The notes under the pieces: generated by a model | What the model saw: the letters and a program-made list of their open reading frames with translations, nothing else | Databases searched by the model: none | What the model was told of the DNA's origin: nothing | In this document: in pieces, positions 32,369 to 41,276 of the stretch | Position numbering within the stretch: position 1 is the stretch's first letter | Layout: every line of letters starts with the position of its first letter | DNA from: Bartonella sp. 220B | Lineage (GTDB): Bacteria > Pseudomonadota > Alphaproteobacteria > Rhizobiales > Rhizobiaceae | Direction: 5' to 3' | DNA length: 64,000 nt | NCBI RefSeq assembly: GCF_026930205.1 | Contig: NZ_JANHOI010000002.1 | Coordinates: forward strand, 62,001-126,000 | Position numbers and translations under genes: made by a program

Positions 32369-33096
32369 GCTAAAATCTTACGGACTCTTTCAAGATCATG
32401 TTGTGTATCGACGCTTAAGGGAATGGTATCGACTATTTCTACATCAATACGCATATTATGTTCTAATGCGCGTAATTGTTCAAGTTTTTCACGTTGTTCG
32501 AGGGGAGAGGGGGTAAGCGCCACAAATTTTTCAAGTGCCTCGCGGCGGTATGCGTAGATTCCAATATGATGAAAAAGGGGGCCTTCTCCATAAGGTGCTG
32601 TTGTGCGGGTAAAATAAAGAGCACGAAGGCGATTTTGAGAAAGCGGTGTCCCAATAATTTTGACGACATTGGGATTACTTTTTTCGTCTTCTTCAATGAT
32701 TTTGGCACCCAAAGTTGCGATATCGGTGAGATTGTTTTCTAGAGGGCGTAAAGTACTGATGATTTCATGAGGCATTATTGTTGGCAGATCACCTTGTAGA
32801 TTCAAAATTGTATTGTAGCGTTGTTCAGGATCAATACGTGTTAAAGCTTCATAAATGCGATCAGATCCAGATTTATGATCGTAAGATGTCATGATACATT
32901 CATGCCCATAAGTTGTTACAGCTTTAGCGATATTATTATTATCTGTTGCAACGAGAGTCCGCCCTATTGCAGCTTTTTTTGCTTTTTCAACAACATGAAC
33001 AATCATCGGTTTTCCGGCAATATCAGCAAGAGCTTTTTGGGGTAGGCGAGTTGATCCTATACGGGCAGGAATAAGAATAATAGGTTCAAGTGTCAT
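32365..33096 (-). CDS. kdsB: 3-deoxy-manno-octulosonate cytidylyltransferase (CMP-KDO synthetase)
   Basis: Activates KDO for lipopolysaccharide inner-core synthesis. The 243 residues start [21 protein letters not shown], the nucleotidyltransferase loop of KdsB, followed by [18 protein letters not shown] (metal-binding Asp) and [12 protein letters not shown]. It is upstream of and overlaps pheA by 4 bases, an arrangement I recall from other rhizobial genomes. Confidence 0.95.
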   Translation of the reverse strand: MTLEPIILIPARIGSTRLPQKALADIAGKPMIVHVVEKAKKAAIGRTLVATDNNNIAKAVTTYGHECIMTSYDHKSGSDRIYEALTRIDPEQRYNTILNLQGDLPTIMPHEIISTLRPLENNLTDIATLGAKIIEEDEKSNPNVVKIIGTPLSQNRLRALYFTRTTAPYGEGPLFHHIGIYAYRREALEKFVALTPSPLEQREKLEQLRALEHNMRIDVEIVDTIPLSVDTQHDLERVRKILA

Positions 33097-33200
33097 TTTA
33101 GCGTTCCCAATACCGTGTGTAATGCATTTATAATATTGTATGTTATAAGGAAAAAGCTTAAACTAAAAATGGTAATGAAACCGTGAACATTTGAGTTTTT

Positions 33201-33788
33201 ATGAATCGTCCGAGATTTGTTTATTTTATTTGTGCTTGTTTATGTGTGCTGGCTATTATTTGGGGAATTTCTATACTCAGTGATATAATCTATGATAATT
33301 CTCCATCGGTTCAACATCCTCATATAGTTACCAAGAATGACGTATCCAAAGAGAAGCAGCAGGTATCTGAGAGTTCTTTATCACTAAGAGATCGTCTTCA
33401 ACAAGGCAATCTTGAAAATGGGCGTAAAATTTTTCACCAATGTGCTATATGCCATACCTCTGGACGCAATGAATCTGGTCGTGTTGGTCCAGTGCTTTGG
33501 GATATAGTGAACCGTCCTTTGGCGGCGGCACCAAGCTTTGCTTATTCACGAGCATTGCGTGCAAATTCTCATCAAAAATGGGATTTTGTAACTTTAGATC
33601 GTTATATACAATCACCCCGTAAAGCGTTTCCAGGAACCATTATGTCTTTCCGTGGAATAAAAAATGATCAAGATCGTGCCGATCTTTTGCTTTATTTACG
33701 CAGTTTGTCTGATCATCCTGTCCCTTTGCCAATGGATAATAAAGAAAGCGAAAGAGATCAGACTAAAGATAAATTATTTCAAGAATAA
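33201..33788 (+). CDS. membrane-anchored class I cytochrome c
   Basis: A 195-residue cytochrome c of the CycM/c552 type. Residues 8-30 form an uncleaved signal anchor. A polar linker leads to the heme domain with CAICH at residues 81-85 and the probable axial Met148 in GTIMSFRG. ESGRVGPVLWDIVNRP and FAYSRALR are typical of membrane-bound alphaproteobacterial c-type cytochromes that pass electrons to terminal oxidases. A polar 30-residue tail ends the protein. It diverges from kdsB across about 100 bp, a conserved rhizobial neighbour. Confidence 0.9.
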   Translation: MNRPRFVYFICACLCVLAIIWGISILSDIIYDNSPSVQHPHIVTKNDVSKEKQQVSESSLSLRDRLQQGNLENGRKIFHQCAICHTSGRNESGRVGPVLWDIVNRPLAAAPSFAYSRALRANSHQKWDFVTLDRYIQSPRKAFPGTIMSFRGIKNDQDRADLLLYLRSLSDHPVPLPMDNKESERDQTKDKLFQE

Positions 33789-34683
33789 ACTATTTTAGAA
33801 AGAGATGTGATTGTTTTTTAGACTTGCATTTATAATGACAGTTTCAATCTATTTTCGTTGTATAGCAAGATTCACTACATAACATAAAATATGTAGATAT
33901 TTGAGTTTAATACGTTGGTTTATTATTGGCACACGGTGGTTTTCTATTATTAAAGAGTTTTCCATTAGAACTTTAAAATTTATGCAGTTCGTTCTGCTCA
34001 GAAAGCCCTTTTGTTTTCTTGTAATACATTGTTTATAAGCAGTTTTTTTATCAAGAATAAAAGTATATTACCAAAATTTATCCGGTAAAGTAATAGAGGG
34101 AAGGCGTTGAATTTGATACCCATTTAAAATTGTGATAAAGGTTCAGTTTGCATTTTCTCTTTAATTATTGGAATGTAATAAAATATACTTATGAGTGATT
34201 GAATCACAATAATCCAAGCAAGGTTGGAAAATACAAATATCAGGCAAAGCTCTATTGAGAGTTTTGTTTAAAAATAAAATCACTCTCATTTTTATCAAAG
34301 AAAGCAAGTAAAGAGTTGTGTTGTGGGGCATTTGAATTTTGTTGAAGTTAGCCGATTAAGGGTCATAGAAACGAAAGCTCGACAAAAACAGGTTTTATTT
34401 GTCGTTTGCGAATGCAAAAGAGAGTTTTATATGCATTAGGGTGTTTTCTATTTTTTAAGGAACTTTATGCATATTTTTATCAGAAGATACACGCTAGGTC
34501 ATATATAAAGCCTATTGACAATAATAATATGTTGTTTCAGGCTTCTTTCTGTTACATGAGTGATGAATTAATGGAGATATTTAAGTTAAGGGAGCATTAC
34601 GTATCATATAGGCTTTAATTGATAAAAAAGATTCTTTTCTCTAGAATAGCTTTTGAGGGAGATGTTTTATTTAATTTGAATAC
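33789..34683. other. long gene-poor region before the microcin-like locus
   Basis: About 900 bp, AT-rich and full of stops. An open frame at 34406-34618 (70 residues) has no ribosome-binding site or recognisable motif. A short candidate leader ORF at 34467-34508 is listed separately. No RNA gene recognised. The low coding density resembles decaying DNA. Confidence 0.45.
34467..34508 (+). other. short ORF with good ribosome-binding site, possible relic leader peptide
   Basis: AAGGA five bases before an ATG that opens a 13-codon frame (MHIFIRRYTLGHI). Microcin C precursors are tiny ORFs just upstream of mccB, and this is the best-placed short ORF here. It lacks the C-terminal Asn that MccB enzymes adenylate and lies about 180 bp from the mccB start, so it is at most a decayed version. 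Confidence 0.2.
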
Positions 34684-35744
34684 ATGGGAATAATGGAACA
34701 GCAATGTATTTATAAAATACATCTGTTTTCTTATCTGTAAAGGGAACACATTTTTGGTGCCAGTTCAAAGAAGTTTGTTATCAATAAGAAAAAAGACTGG
34801 GGAAATTTTGTACTTCTCGCTGCACAATGGATTGAAAAAAAACGATAGAAGAAGCTCATAATTTGTTATCGCCAATCATGTTAAGAGAAGACTTTAACCG
34901 TTTAGCTTTTTCCCAACCATTTCCTTATGTTAGTAAAAACATCGGACAATATCTTCAATAATCGGTATTCGAGAAATCATTTTCATTATCAAAGTTACGG
35001 TATGAATCCAGAGTCCATTCAACGTATCCTTTTACAAGAAGTAGTAGTCATTTTAGGATGTGGAGGAATTGGTCATCATGTCTCAGCGATATTTGCGTCC
35101 TCTGGTGTGGAAAAATTAATTCTTGTCGACAATGATGTCATCGAGATAACCAATCTTACCAGACAAATTTTTTTACTGAACAAGATGTTGAACTTTCTAA
35201 GACAACTGTTCTCGGGTGTGAGTTGATACAAAGAAACAATCAAAGTGAGGTAAGTGAATTACAAATGTTGATCACTGTGAAAGAAGATATTAACAAACTG
35301 CCTAAAGCCGATTTGTGGATTATTTCTGCTGATGAACCTGAACATCTGGTACCATGGATAAACGAATGGTGTGTAAAAAATAAACAAGCTTATATTAATT
35401 CCAGCTATGTTAATGACATTGCTGTATTTGGACCCTTTTACATACCTGGAAAAACAGGTTGCTATGCATGTAGCTCATTCATAGGTAATCTCCCTGAAAA
35501 AAGCGATGGTTTAATCTATGAGGCTTGCGCTGCTATTAACAATAATTTTAAAGTTGCAACATTTCCTCCTGTGAATGCTCTTTCAGCTGCCATGTGTGCG
35601 AATGATGCTCTTAAATTTCTGGGGGGATATGGTGATCTACTTTCCGCAGATCGCCGCGTGGGGATATGGAGTAGCAAACTCTTTACAGAAGAGCGTTCCT
35701 TAAAAAAGAATCCTCATTGCAAAGTTTGTGGAACAAAGCAATGA
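34684..35744 (+). pseudogene. mccB: microcin C-type adenylyltransferase MccB, frameshifted
   Basis: Reading across frames restores a MccB-length protein of about 350 residues. The N-terminal peptide-binding part is followed by NNRYSRNHFHYQSYG, the ATP loop VVILGCGGIGHHVS, LVDNDVIE, NLTRQIF, YVNDIAVFGPFYIPGKTG, and the zinc Cys pairs CYAC and CKVC at the C-terminus. From memory these align closely with Escherichia coli MccB, more so than with MoeB or ThiF. Lesions: TAA at 34738, one A lost in the 8-A run 34835-34842, one A gained in the 5-A run 34935-34939, and one T lost in the 7-T run 35168-35174. The stop overlaps the next gene (ATGA). Confidence 0.85.
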
Positions 35745-36991
35745 ATAGACCTCGAACGCTTGCTATAACCTATGGATCTTACCATGCGATACGAATGCTA
35801 ATCGGTGTTTATCACGCCATTTTTCTGATGTCTATGGGGGTCACTCTTTCCCAATTGGCTTTGCTGCAAATCGCCTTTTCGGTAACTGTTTTGCTTCTTG
35901 ATTTTCCTTGTGCTGTTTTAGCTGACAGATATCGACGTAAATATTCAGTCACGGCTGGAGTTTTTATGACGGGAGTGTTTTATCTTCTCTGTCTTCAAGC
36001 TCCCAATATGACAGTGCTCATTGTTGCACAAATCCTCTATGCAGCAGGAATTTGCCTCATTGCCAGTGCCATTGACGGCTGGATTTACCATTCTCTAGGC
36101 AACAGACAAGACCATTTTTCGCATTATGCACATCTCTCTCACCAGATAAACTCTTTTGGTAGCATTATCAGTGGTATGATAGGAATTGCAACGATCTATT
36201 ATTCTGGGCAATATTTTATGGGATATATTATCTCAAGTTTGATGATGGGAATAATTTTTTGTATATTTCTTATTGTTCCTGAAGAAAAAGCATTTGTGGG
36301 GGACGGAACAAAAACAAAGACGATTTTGCAAAATGCTAAGGAAACGCTCTGGATATTTCAAAACACTGTAGGAGGAGCGTGGTTTATTTTGTTGATGTGC
36401 CTGTTTAGCGCTGGCATTCAGGTTATTTATCACTTCTGGCAGCCGATAATACTTTCAGGTGGAAAAATTGACCACCTCAACAGCTCGCAGATGTTAGTAC
36501 TCATGTTCTGCCATATCGGAACCTTCTCGGCTCAATATTTTTCCAATTCACTGATGTCAAAATATCACGTGTTTGATCAAAAATATAAAAACTCTATAAA
36601 GTGTTTCTCGTTTTTTTCTGCCCTTATGTGTATGGCTCTTTATTTTTTTGTCCATAGCAGTCAAATTATTGCGTCAATCATGGCATTTTCATTAATTCAT
36701 GGATTTATTTGTACTGTGCCGATAGGAGCAAAGAGTTTGTTTTTCTCAGAGCTTAACCAAAAACAAACCCAACATATTTCTGGCATTGTTGGTGCTGCAT
36801 CCTTTTGCGGAAGAATATTTTCAATAGCAACATTAAGCGTTATTTCATTTCTCCCTGCAAAAATTGCACCGTCTTATTACCTTTTATTACCAACTTTAAC
36901 TTTTTTCATGTGTGGTTGGGTTACTATCAAGTGGATGTCGCTTTCTGGTAAATCTATTTTGAAAAATATAAAAATGCACTTGAAAAAGTGA
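35741..36991 (+). CDS. mccC: MFS exporter, MccC-like
   Basis: A 416-residue major-facilitator transporter with about twelve membrane segments. The loop after segment two reads LDFPCAVLADRYRRKYS, a normal MFS motif A variant. The start at ATG 35741 (MNRPRTLAITYGSYHA) overlaps the mccB stop as ATGA; the frame from 35717 is only upstream read-through. In Escherichia coli, mccC follows mccB and encodes the pump that exports mature microcin C and gives partial immunity. The frame is intact although the partner is broken. Assignment rests on position and family; substrate inferred. Confidence 0.75.
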   Translation: MNRPRTLAITYGSYHAIRMLIGVYHAIFLMSMGVTLSQLALLQIAFSVTVLLLDFPCAVLADRYRRKYSVTAGVFMTGVFYLLCLQAPNMTVLIVAQILYAAGICLIASAIDGWIYHSLGNRQDHFSHYAHLSHQINSFGSIISGMIGIATIYYSGQYFMGYIISSLMMGIIFCIFLIVPEEKAFVGDGTKTKTILQNAKETLWIFQNTVGGAWFILLMCLFSAGIQVIYHFWQPIILSGGKIDHLNSSQMLVLMFCHIGTFSAQYFSNSLMSKYHVFDQKYKNSIKCFSFFSALMCMALYFFVHSSQIIASIMAFSLIHGFICTVPIGAKSLFFSELNQKQTQHISGIVGAASFCGRIFSIATLSVISFLPAKIAPSYYLLLPTLTFFMCGWVTIKWMSLSGKSILKNIKMHLKK

Positions 36992-37257
36992 TTGTTTCTG
37001 CAGCCTAATAGATTAGAAAAACGATTAAGATGCGTTTTATGCATGAAATAAGATAATCTCTTAACAGAATTTTCTATGTCGTAAATGACTAAATGAAGTG
37101 CATTGTAATCATCTGGAATTCTATACTGCTAAATTTGGGTTTATTGCATTGAAAACAGTTTCTAAGCTTTCTTTTTTGCTTTTACTCAAGAATGGAAAGA
37201 AAAGAATTTTTTCAAAAGAAGTGAGGATAGTAAAAAAGAGGAGATTATTGGTTTATT

Positions 37258-38265
37258 GAAATTTTACATGCAATTGATGGCTTTTTTCCCTGCTATGTTA
37301 TCCATATGTTTCTTCTCGTTGACAGAGATAGCCAATGACTCTCGCTCGCGCAATAATTCTCAAGCTACGCTTTATCTACTTGATGAACCAATATTTTCTC
37401 TTGATATAAGTATGCGGAGAAAAATCATTGATATTTTGTATAAGACATAATAGATAATAAGTTGATTTATAATGATAATTTACATATTTTGCATGTTGAA
37501 TTATCTCCTGAATATTATAAGATTTTCTTATCTTAAATCTTCTCATTTATTTGCACGTCATAAGCAGGGATGTTGTGTGGATAAAAACTTTAAAAAAGTA
37601 AAAATGCCTCTCATGAATGTTTTAATGAAAGAGCTATCGCAACATTGGGGGTTGATAAATAGAATGATAGCGCCGGTTTGCGTCTTCGCAAGTGAAAAGA
37701 GGATGGTACACAATGGCTTATAGCTATACTATCGGATTTCATTGTGAAATGAGTTTGGGTGCTTTAAGAAATGTTTCGTTAAAAAACCGTGAACTGGCAA
37801 CACAATGGTGTTTTGTTTTACGTGAGGGTTGTGATTTCATGAAAGAGTATGACAAACAAAAGCGTGAAAAGACACACAATCTCCATTATCTAAAAGATAT
37901 TGCTATAGATGCTTTGGAAAGCCGTAAAGTTGCATTAAAAGCTGATGATAAAGGTGGGAATTGACTTTCTTTACAACTTCATATCCTCCCTAAATAAGGC
38001 TATTGGTTTGTTTCAGAGATTACGCAAATCGGTATACACAATGTGTTCGTCCTCATTTACATACAAAAGCTACAACAACAGAAATGTTATTTTGTTTATA
38101 AGCCATGATTTGAAAATGATTAAAGGATTGATACATGAAGTGATTGTTAAGTATGGTAAAAAGATGGTTGAGTATGGTTCTGCTAGTTGTATTTTTTGTC
38201 CCCAAACTCTTTACAGGCAAACCTTGGTACCTTTCACATTTGCACTGGAGTCTGATTATTTATAG
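37258..38265 (+). pseudogene. relic of a peptide ABC-transporter ATPase (YejF-like), interrupted
   Basis: Fragments of one ATPase survive in mixed frames. From 37299, YPYVSSR, stop, QR, stop, PMTLARAIIL matches the usual YPHEFSGGQRQRIALARAL signature region. After a one-base shift comes LLDEPIFSLDISMRRKIIDILYKT (Walker B and D-loop). From about 38062 the reading resumes with NVILFISHDLKMIKGLIHEV (H-loop), then CPQTLYRQTLVPFTFALES, resembling YejF/DppF C-termini. About 600 bp with an unrelated ORF separates the halves, and the upstream Walker A part is lost. YejABEF imports microcin C in enteric bacteria, so the neighbour may be relevant. Specific assignment to YejF is tentative. Confidence 0.65.
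37692..37964 (+). CDS. hypothetical protein inside the ABC-ATPase relic
   Basis: An open frame of 90 codons from GTG 37692, or 83 from ATG 37713 (MAYSYTIGFHCEMSLG), which has AAGAGG about 10 bases upstream. The product is charged and helical-looking (MKEYDKQKREKTHNLHYLKDIAI), with no signal peptide or membrane segment. I do not recognise the family. It interrupts the ABC ATPase relic, so it may have arrived with an inserted segment; no flanking repeats were found. It may be a real small gene or a remnant. Confidence 0.4.
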   Translation: MKRGWYTMAYSYTIGFHCEMSLGALRNVSLKNRELATQWCFVLREGCDFMKEYDKQKREKTHNLHYLKDIAIDALESRKVALKADDKGGN

Positions 38266-38999
38266 GTAAAGACACTAAATTGTGCTGACAATCCATTATA
38301 AAGAAGAACTTTTCCTACTAATGGTTCACCAATATTTGTGATAAGTTTAATGACTTCCATGGCTTGGAGTGTTCCGATGACCCCTGGTATAATACCAACA
38401 ATTCCGTTTTCAGCACATGTTGGGAGAGTTCCTGGAGCTGGTGGATTGGGAAAGAGATCTCGATAGTGAGGATTATTGTCTTTATATGGCATGAGCACTG
38501 TCACTGAACCATTGAAACGCTCTACAGCACCACTTATTAAAGGTTTTTCACATTGGGCAGCATGATCAGCAAGCAGGTAGCGTGTGGCAAAGTTATCACT
38601 GCCGTCAACAATGATATCGTAGGCATTTAACAGTTTATCCACATTACTTTTATCTAAGCGTAGATTGTGTTTTTCAACCACAACATGGGGATTTATTTCT
38701 TTTAAAGTGGTTTTTGCACTCTCAGTTTTTTTTTGGTTAACCATGTTTGTTTTGTGTATCACTTGGCGTTGTAAATTGGAAAGTGAAACGATATCGTCAT
38801 CGACAATACCAAGTGTACCAACGCCGGCAGCAGCCAAATAGATGAGAACAGGAGCACCAAGTCCTCCGGCTCCAACAACAAGAATGCGTGCAGCTTTCAG
38901 TTTTTTCTGCCCCGCACCACCAATTTCGGGCATAATAATGTGACGTGCATAGCGTTCGATTTCCTCATGGCTTAATTTTGTATTTGCTTCTTGTATCAT
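38256..38999 (-). CDS. MoeB/ThiF/HesA-family adenylyltransferase
   Basis: An E1-like enzyme of 247 residues that adenylates the C-terminus of a ubiquitin-fold sulfur carrier (MoaD or ThiS). It has [17 protein letters not shown], the ATP loop [28 protein letters not shown] with catalytic Arg, and [12 protein letters not shown]. The C-terminal zinc Cys pairs of many MoeB proteins are missing. Without a visible moaD or thiS nearby, I cannot choose between molybdopterin and thiamin. It is convergent with the ABC relic, overlapping by 10 bases. Confidence 0.88.
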   Translation of the reverse strand: MIQEANTKLSHEEIERYARHIIMPEIGGAGQKKLKAARILVVGAGGLGAPVLIYLAAAGVGTLGIVDDDIVSLSNLQRQVIHKTNMVNQKKTESAKTTLKEINPHVVVEKHNLRLDKSNVDKLLNAYDIIVDGSDNFATRYLLADHAAQCEKPLISGAVERFNGSVTVLMPYKDNNPHYRDLFPNPPAPGTLPTCAENGIVGIIPGVIGTLQAMEVIKLITNIGEPLVGKVLLYNGLSAQFSVFTYK

Positions 39000-39086
39000 G
39001 AGTTCTCTCTTGTCATCGTTCTTTTAATGTTTACTAAGTTTATAGCATATAGACTAGTTTACTTTTCGTATAGGGAGGTTTTATTC

Positions 39087-40025
39087 ATGAAAATTGCCAT
39101 TCAGATGGATCACATTTCAACGATTCGCATTCAAGGAGATACAACATTTGCACTTGCCTTAGCAGCGCAAGAACGTGGGCATTCACTTTTTCATTATACA
39201 CCAGACCATTTATCGATGCGCGATGGTTGTATAATTGCACGATTAGAACCATTGAGGGTCCGTGATGAGGAAGGAAATCATTATGAATTAGGGGAGCCTG
39301 TACGTACAGAGTTAATGGATATGGACGTAGTCCTTTTACGTCAAGATCCGCCTTTCGACCTCAATTATATTACCACGACGCATTTGTTAGAACGCATTCA
39401 TCCTAAGACGCTTGTGGTGAATGATCCAGTATGGGTACGCAATAGTCCAGAAAAAATTTTTGTTACTGAATTTCCTGATTTAATGCCAGAAACATTAATT
39501 ACAAAAGATATTGCAGAAATAAGCGATTTTAGAGCGACATTTGGCGATATCATTCTTAAACCACTTTATGGCAATGGAGGAGCGGGTATTTTTCATTTAA
39601 AAAAGGATGATCGCAATTTAACTTCACTTTTGGAAATGTTTGCACAAATTTATCGTGAACCTTTTATTGTTCAGCGTTATTTAGATGCAGTACGAAAAGG
39701 GGATAAACGGATTATTTTGCTTGATGGTGCTCCTGTTGGCGCGATTAATCGTGTTCCAGTAGAAACAGATGCACGCTCTAATATGCATGTTGGAGGACGC
39801 GCGGAAAAGGTTGATTTTACAAAACGTGATTATGAAATTTGCGAACGCATTGGTCCAGCTTTAAAAGAACGTGGTCTTCTTCTTGTAGGGATTGATGTGA
39901 TTGGAGATTATATAACAGAAATTAATGTGACGTCTCCTACGGGTATTCGTGAAATTAAACACTTTGGTGGTGCAGATGTTGCCCATCTTTTTTGGGATGT
40001 TGTGGAATCCAAACGTTCAAATTAA
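39087..40025 (+). CDS. gshB: glutathione synthetase
   Basis: Joins gamma-glutamylcysteine and glycine with ATP. The start at ATG 39087 ([13 protein letters not shown]) has AGGGAGG about 8 bases upstream, giving 312 residues; the open frame to 38991 would overlap the divergent MoeB-like gene and was rejected. ATP-grasp motifs are present: [53 protein letters not shown], and [19 protein letters not shown] at the C-terminus. Confidence 0.96.
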   Translation: MKIAIQMDHISTIRIQGDTTFALALAAQERGHSLFHYTPDHLSMRDGCIIARLEPLRVRDEEGNHYELGEPVRTELMDMDVVLLRQDPPFDLNYITTTHLLERIHPKTLVVNDPVWVRNSPEKIFVTEFPDLMPETLITKDIAEISDFRATFGDIILKPLYGNGGAGIFHLKKDDRNLTSLLEMFAQIYREPFIVQRYLDAVRKGDKRIILLDGAPVGAINRVPVETDARSNMHVGGRAEKVDFTKRDYEICERIGPALKERGLLLVGIDVIGDYITEINVTSPTGIREIKHFGGADVAHLFWDVVESKRSN

Positions 40026-40170
40026 ATTTATTTGAAGAGAGAATATTATTTTTTTAGAAAAATGATGAATGTTTCTTTTTTATATTTGTTATAATGCAAA
40101 TGTGAATTACAATTGAGATATTATATAATATAGGCAGAGAATTTTAATTTCTCTTCTAAGGAGTTTATAG

Positions 40171-41214
40171 ATGAACAAAGTGTTATCAGTTGGGATGGGA
40201 CTGATTTTGGCAATTATATTGACAAATGTTAGTAATGCGCGTGATCAAATACAGATAGCGGGTTCGTCTACAGTTTTACCTTATCAAAAGATTGTTGCTG
40301 AGACATTTGGAGAAACGTATCCTCATTTTAAAGTCCCGGTTATTGAATCGGGTGGAACAGGAGCTGGTATTAAAGAATTTTGCCGTGGTATTGGAGAGAA
40401 TACAATTGATATTGTTAATGCTTCACGGCCGATGAAGCCAAGTGAATTGCAGTCTTGTTTTGATGCTGGAGTAAAAGATGTAGAAGAAATACGCATCGGG
40501 TATGATGGTATCGTTTTTGCGACGGATATAAATGGTCCTGACTGGAAATTGCAGGCAGTGGATGTATATAAGGCACTTGCTGCTCAGGTTTTTGTAGACG
40601 GAAAATTGCAGCCAAATAAGGTTTCGAAGTGGAATGCAGTCAACAGTACTCTTCCTGAGTGGACGATAGCAGCTTATATTCCTGGAGAAAAGCATGGAAC
40701 ACGTGAAGTTTTTGAAGAAAAATTACTCTTTGTAGGCTGTAAAGCCAGCGGAGCAGTTGATGCGATGAAATCTTTGGGAATGGATGATAAGGCAATTCAT
40801 GCTGCTTGTGTTGCTGTACGTAAGGATGGAAAGGCTGTTGATATTGATGGGGATTATTCTGAAACCTTTGCGCGTCTGACTTCTAATAGAACAGCAGTTG
40901 GGGTTTTTGGTTTGTCTTATTATGAAAATAATGCTGATAAGTTAAAGGTTGCCCGTATTAATGGTTTTGCGCCAACCGTTGAAACGATTATACGTGGCGA
41001 ATATCCAGTTTCACGTCCACTTTTTTTCTACGTTAAGAAAGCACATCTAGGTATCATTTCAGGTTTGCGGGAATATATTGACTTTTTTCTTTCTGATCAA
41101 ATGATTGGTCCAGAGAGCCCTTTGGCTGAATATGGTTTGATTGCTGCTTCTGAAAAGGAGCGCCAAGCGCAGCGTTCTGCTTTTTCTGCTGGTAGAGTCA
41201 TGAGTTTGAAATAA
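40171..41214 (+). CDS. pstS: phosphate ABC transporter substrate-binding protein PstS
   Basis: Periplasmic phosphate-binding protein of the high-affinity uptake system. A Sec signal peptide covers about residues 1-23 (ending NVSNA). The mature protein starts IQIAGSSTVLPY with the Ser/Thr phosphate loop, and VIESGGTGAGIKEFCRG and DIVNASRPMK follow. The 347 residues are full length. AAGGAG precedes ATG 40171 by 9 bases, and a TATAAT-like box lies about 45 bp upstream. It opens the pstSCAB-phoU operon; phosphate-starvation control by PhoB is expected, but I could not fix a Pho box. Confidence 0.95.
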   Translation: MNKVLSVGMGLILAIILTNVSNARDQIQIAGSSTVLPYQKIVAETFGETYPHFKVPVIESGGTGAGIKEFCRGIGENTIDIVNASRPMKPSELQSCFDAGVKDVEEIRIGYDGIVFATDINGPDWKLQAVDVYKALAAQVFVDGKLQPNKVSKWNAVNSTLPEWTIAAYIPGEKHGTREVFEEKLLFVGCKASGAVDAMKSLGMDDKAIHAACVAVRKDGKAVDIDGDYSETFARLTSNRTAVGVFGLSYYENNADKLKVARINGFAPTVETIIRGEYPVSRPLFFYVKKAHLGIISGLREYIDFFLSDQMIGPESPLAEYGLIAASEKERQAQRSAFSAGRVMSLK

Positions 41215-41276
41215 TTTTCTAAATCCGCAGTATAGAAGTTTTCTATGGTGTTTTTTTATAAAAATTGAAAGACAAT

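Noticed and set aside
34406-34618. 70-codon ORF upstream of mccB
   Set aside because: No ribosome-binding site, no motif, and located in apparently decayed DNA; the shorter ORF with a good ribosome-binding site inside it is the better candidate.
35160-35185. Programmed ribosomal frameshift in the 7-T run of mccB
   Set aside because: Two further indels and an upstream stop also break the gene, so a single programmed event would not give a product.
37945-38265. Separate 106-codon hypothetical gene
   Set aside because: Its second half is clearly the H-loop and C-terminus of the ABC ATPase relic, and its start has no support; treated as part of the pseudogene.
40026-40170. Pho box upstream of pstS
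   Set aside because: Expected from biology, but no convincing pair of direct repeats of the PhoB type could be read.
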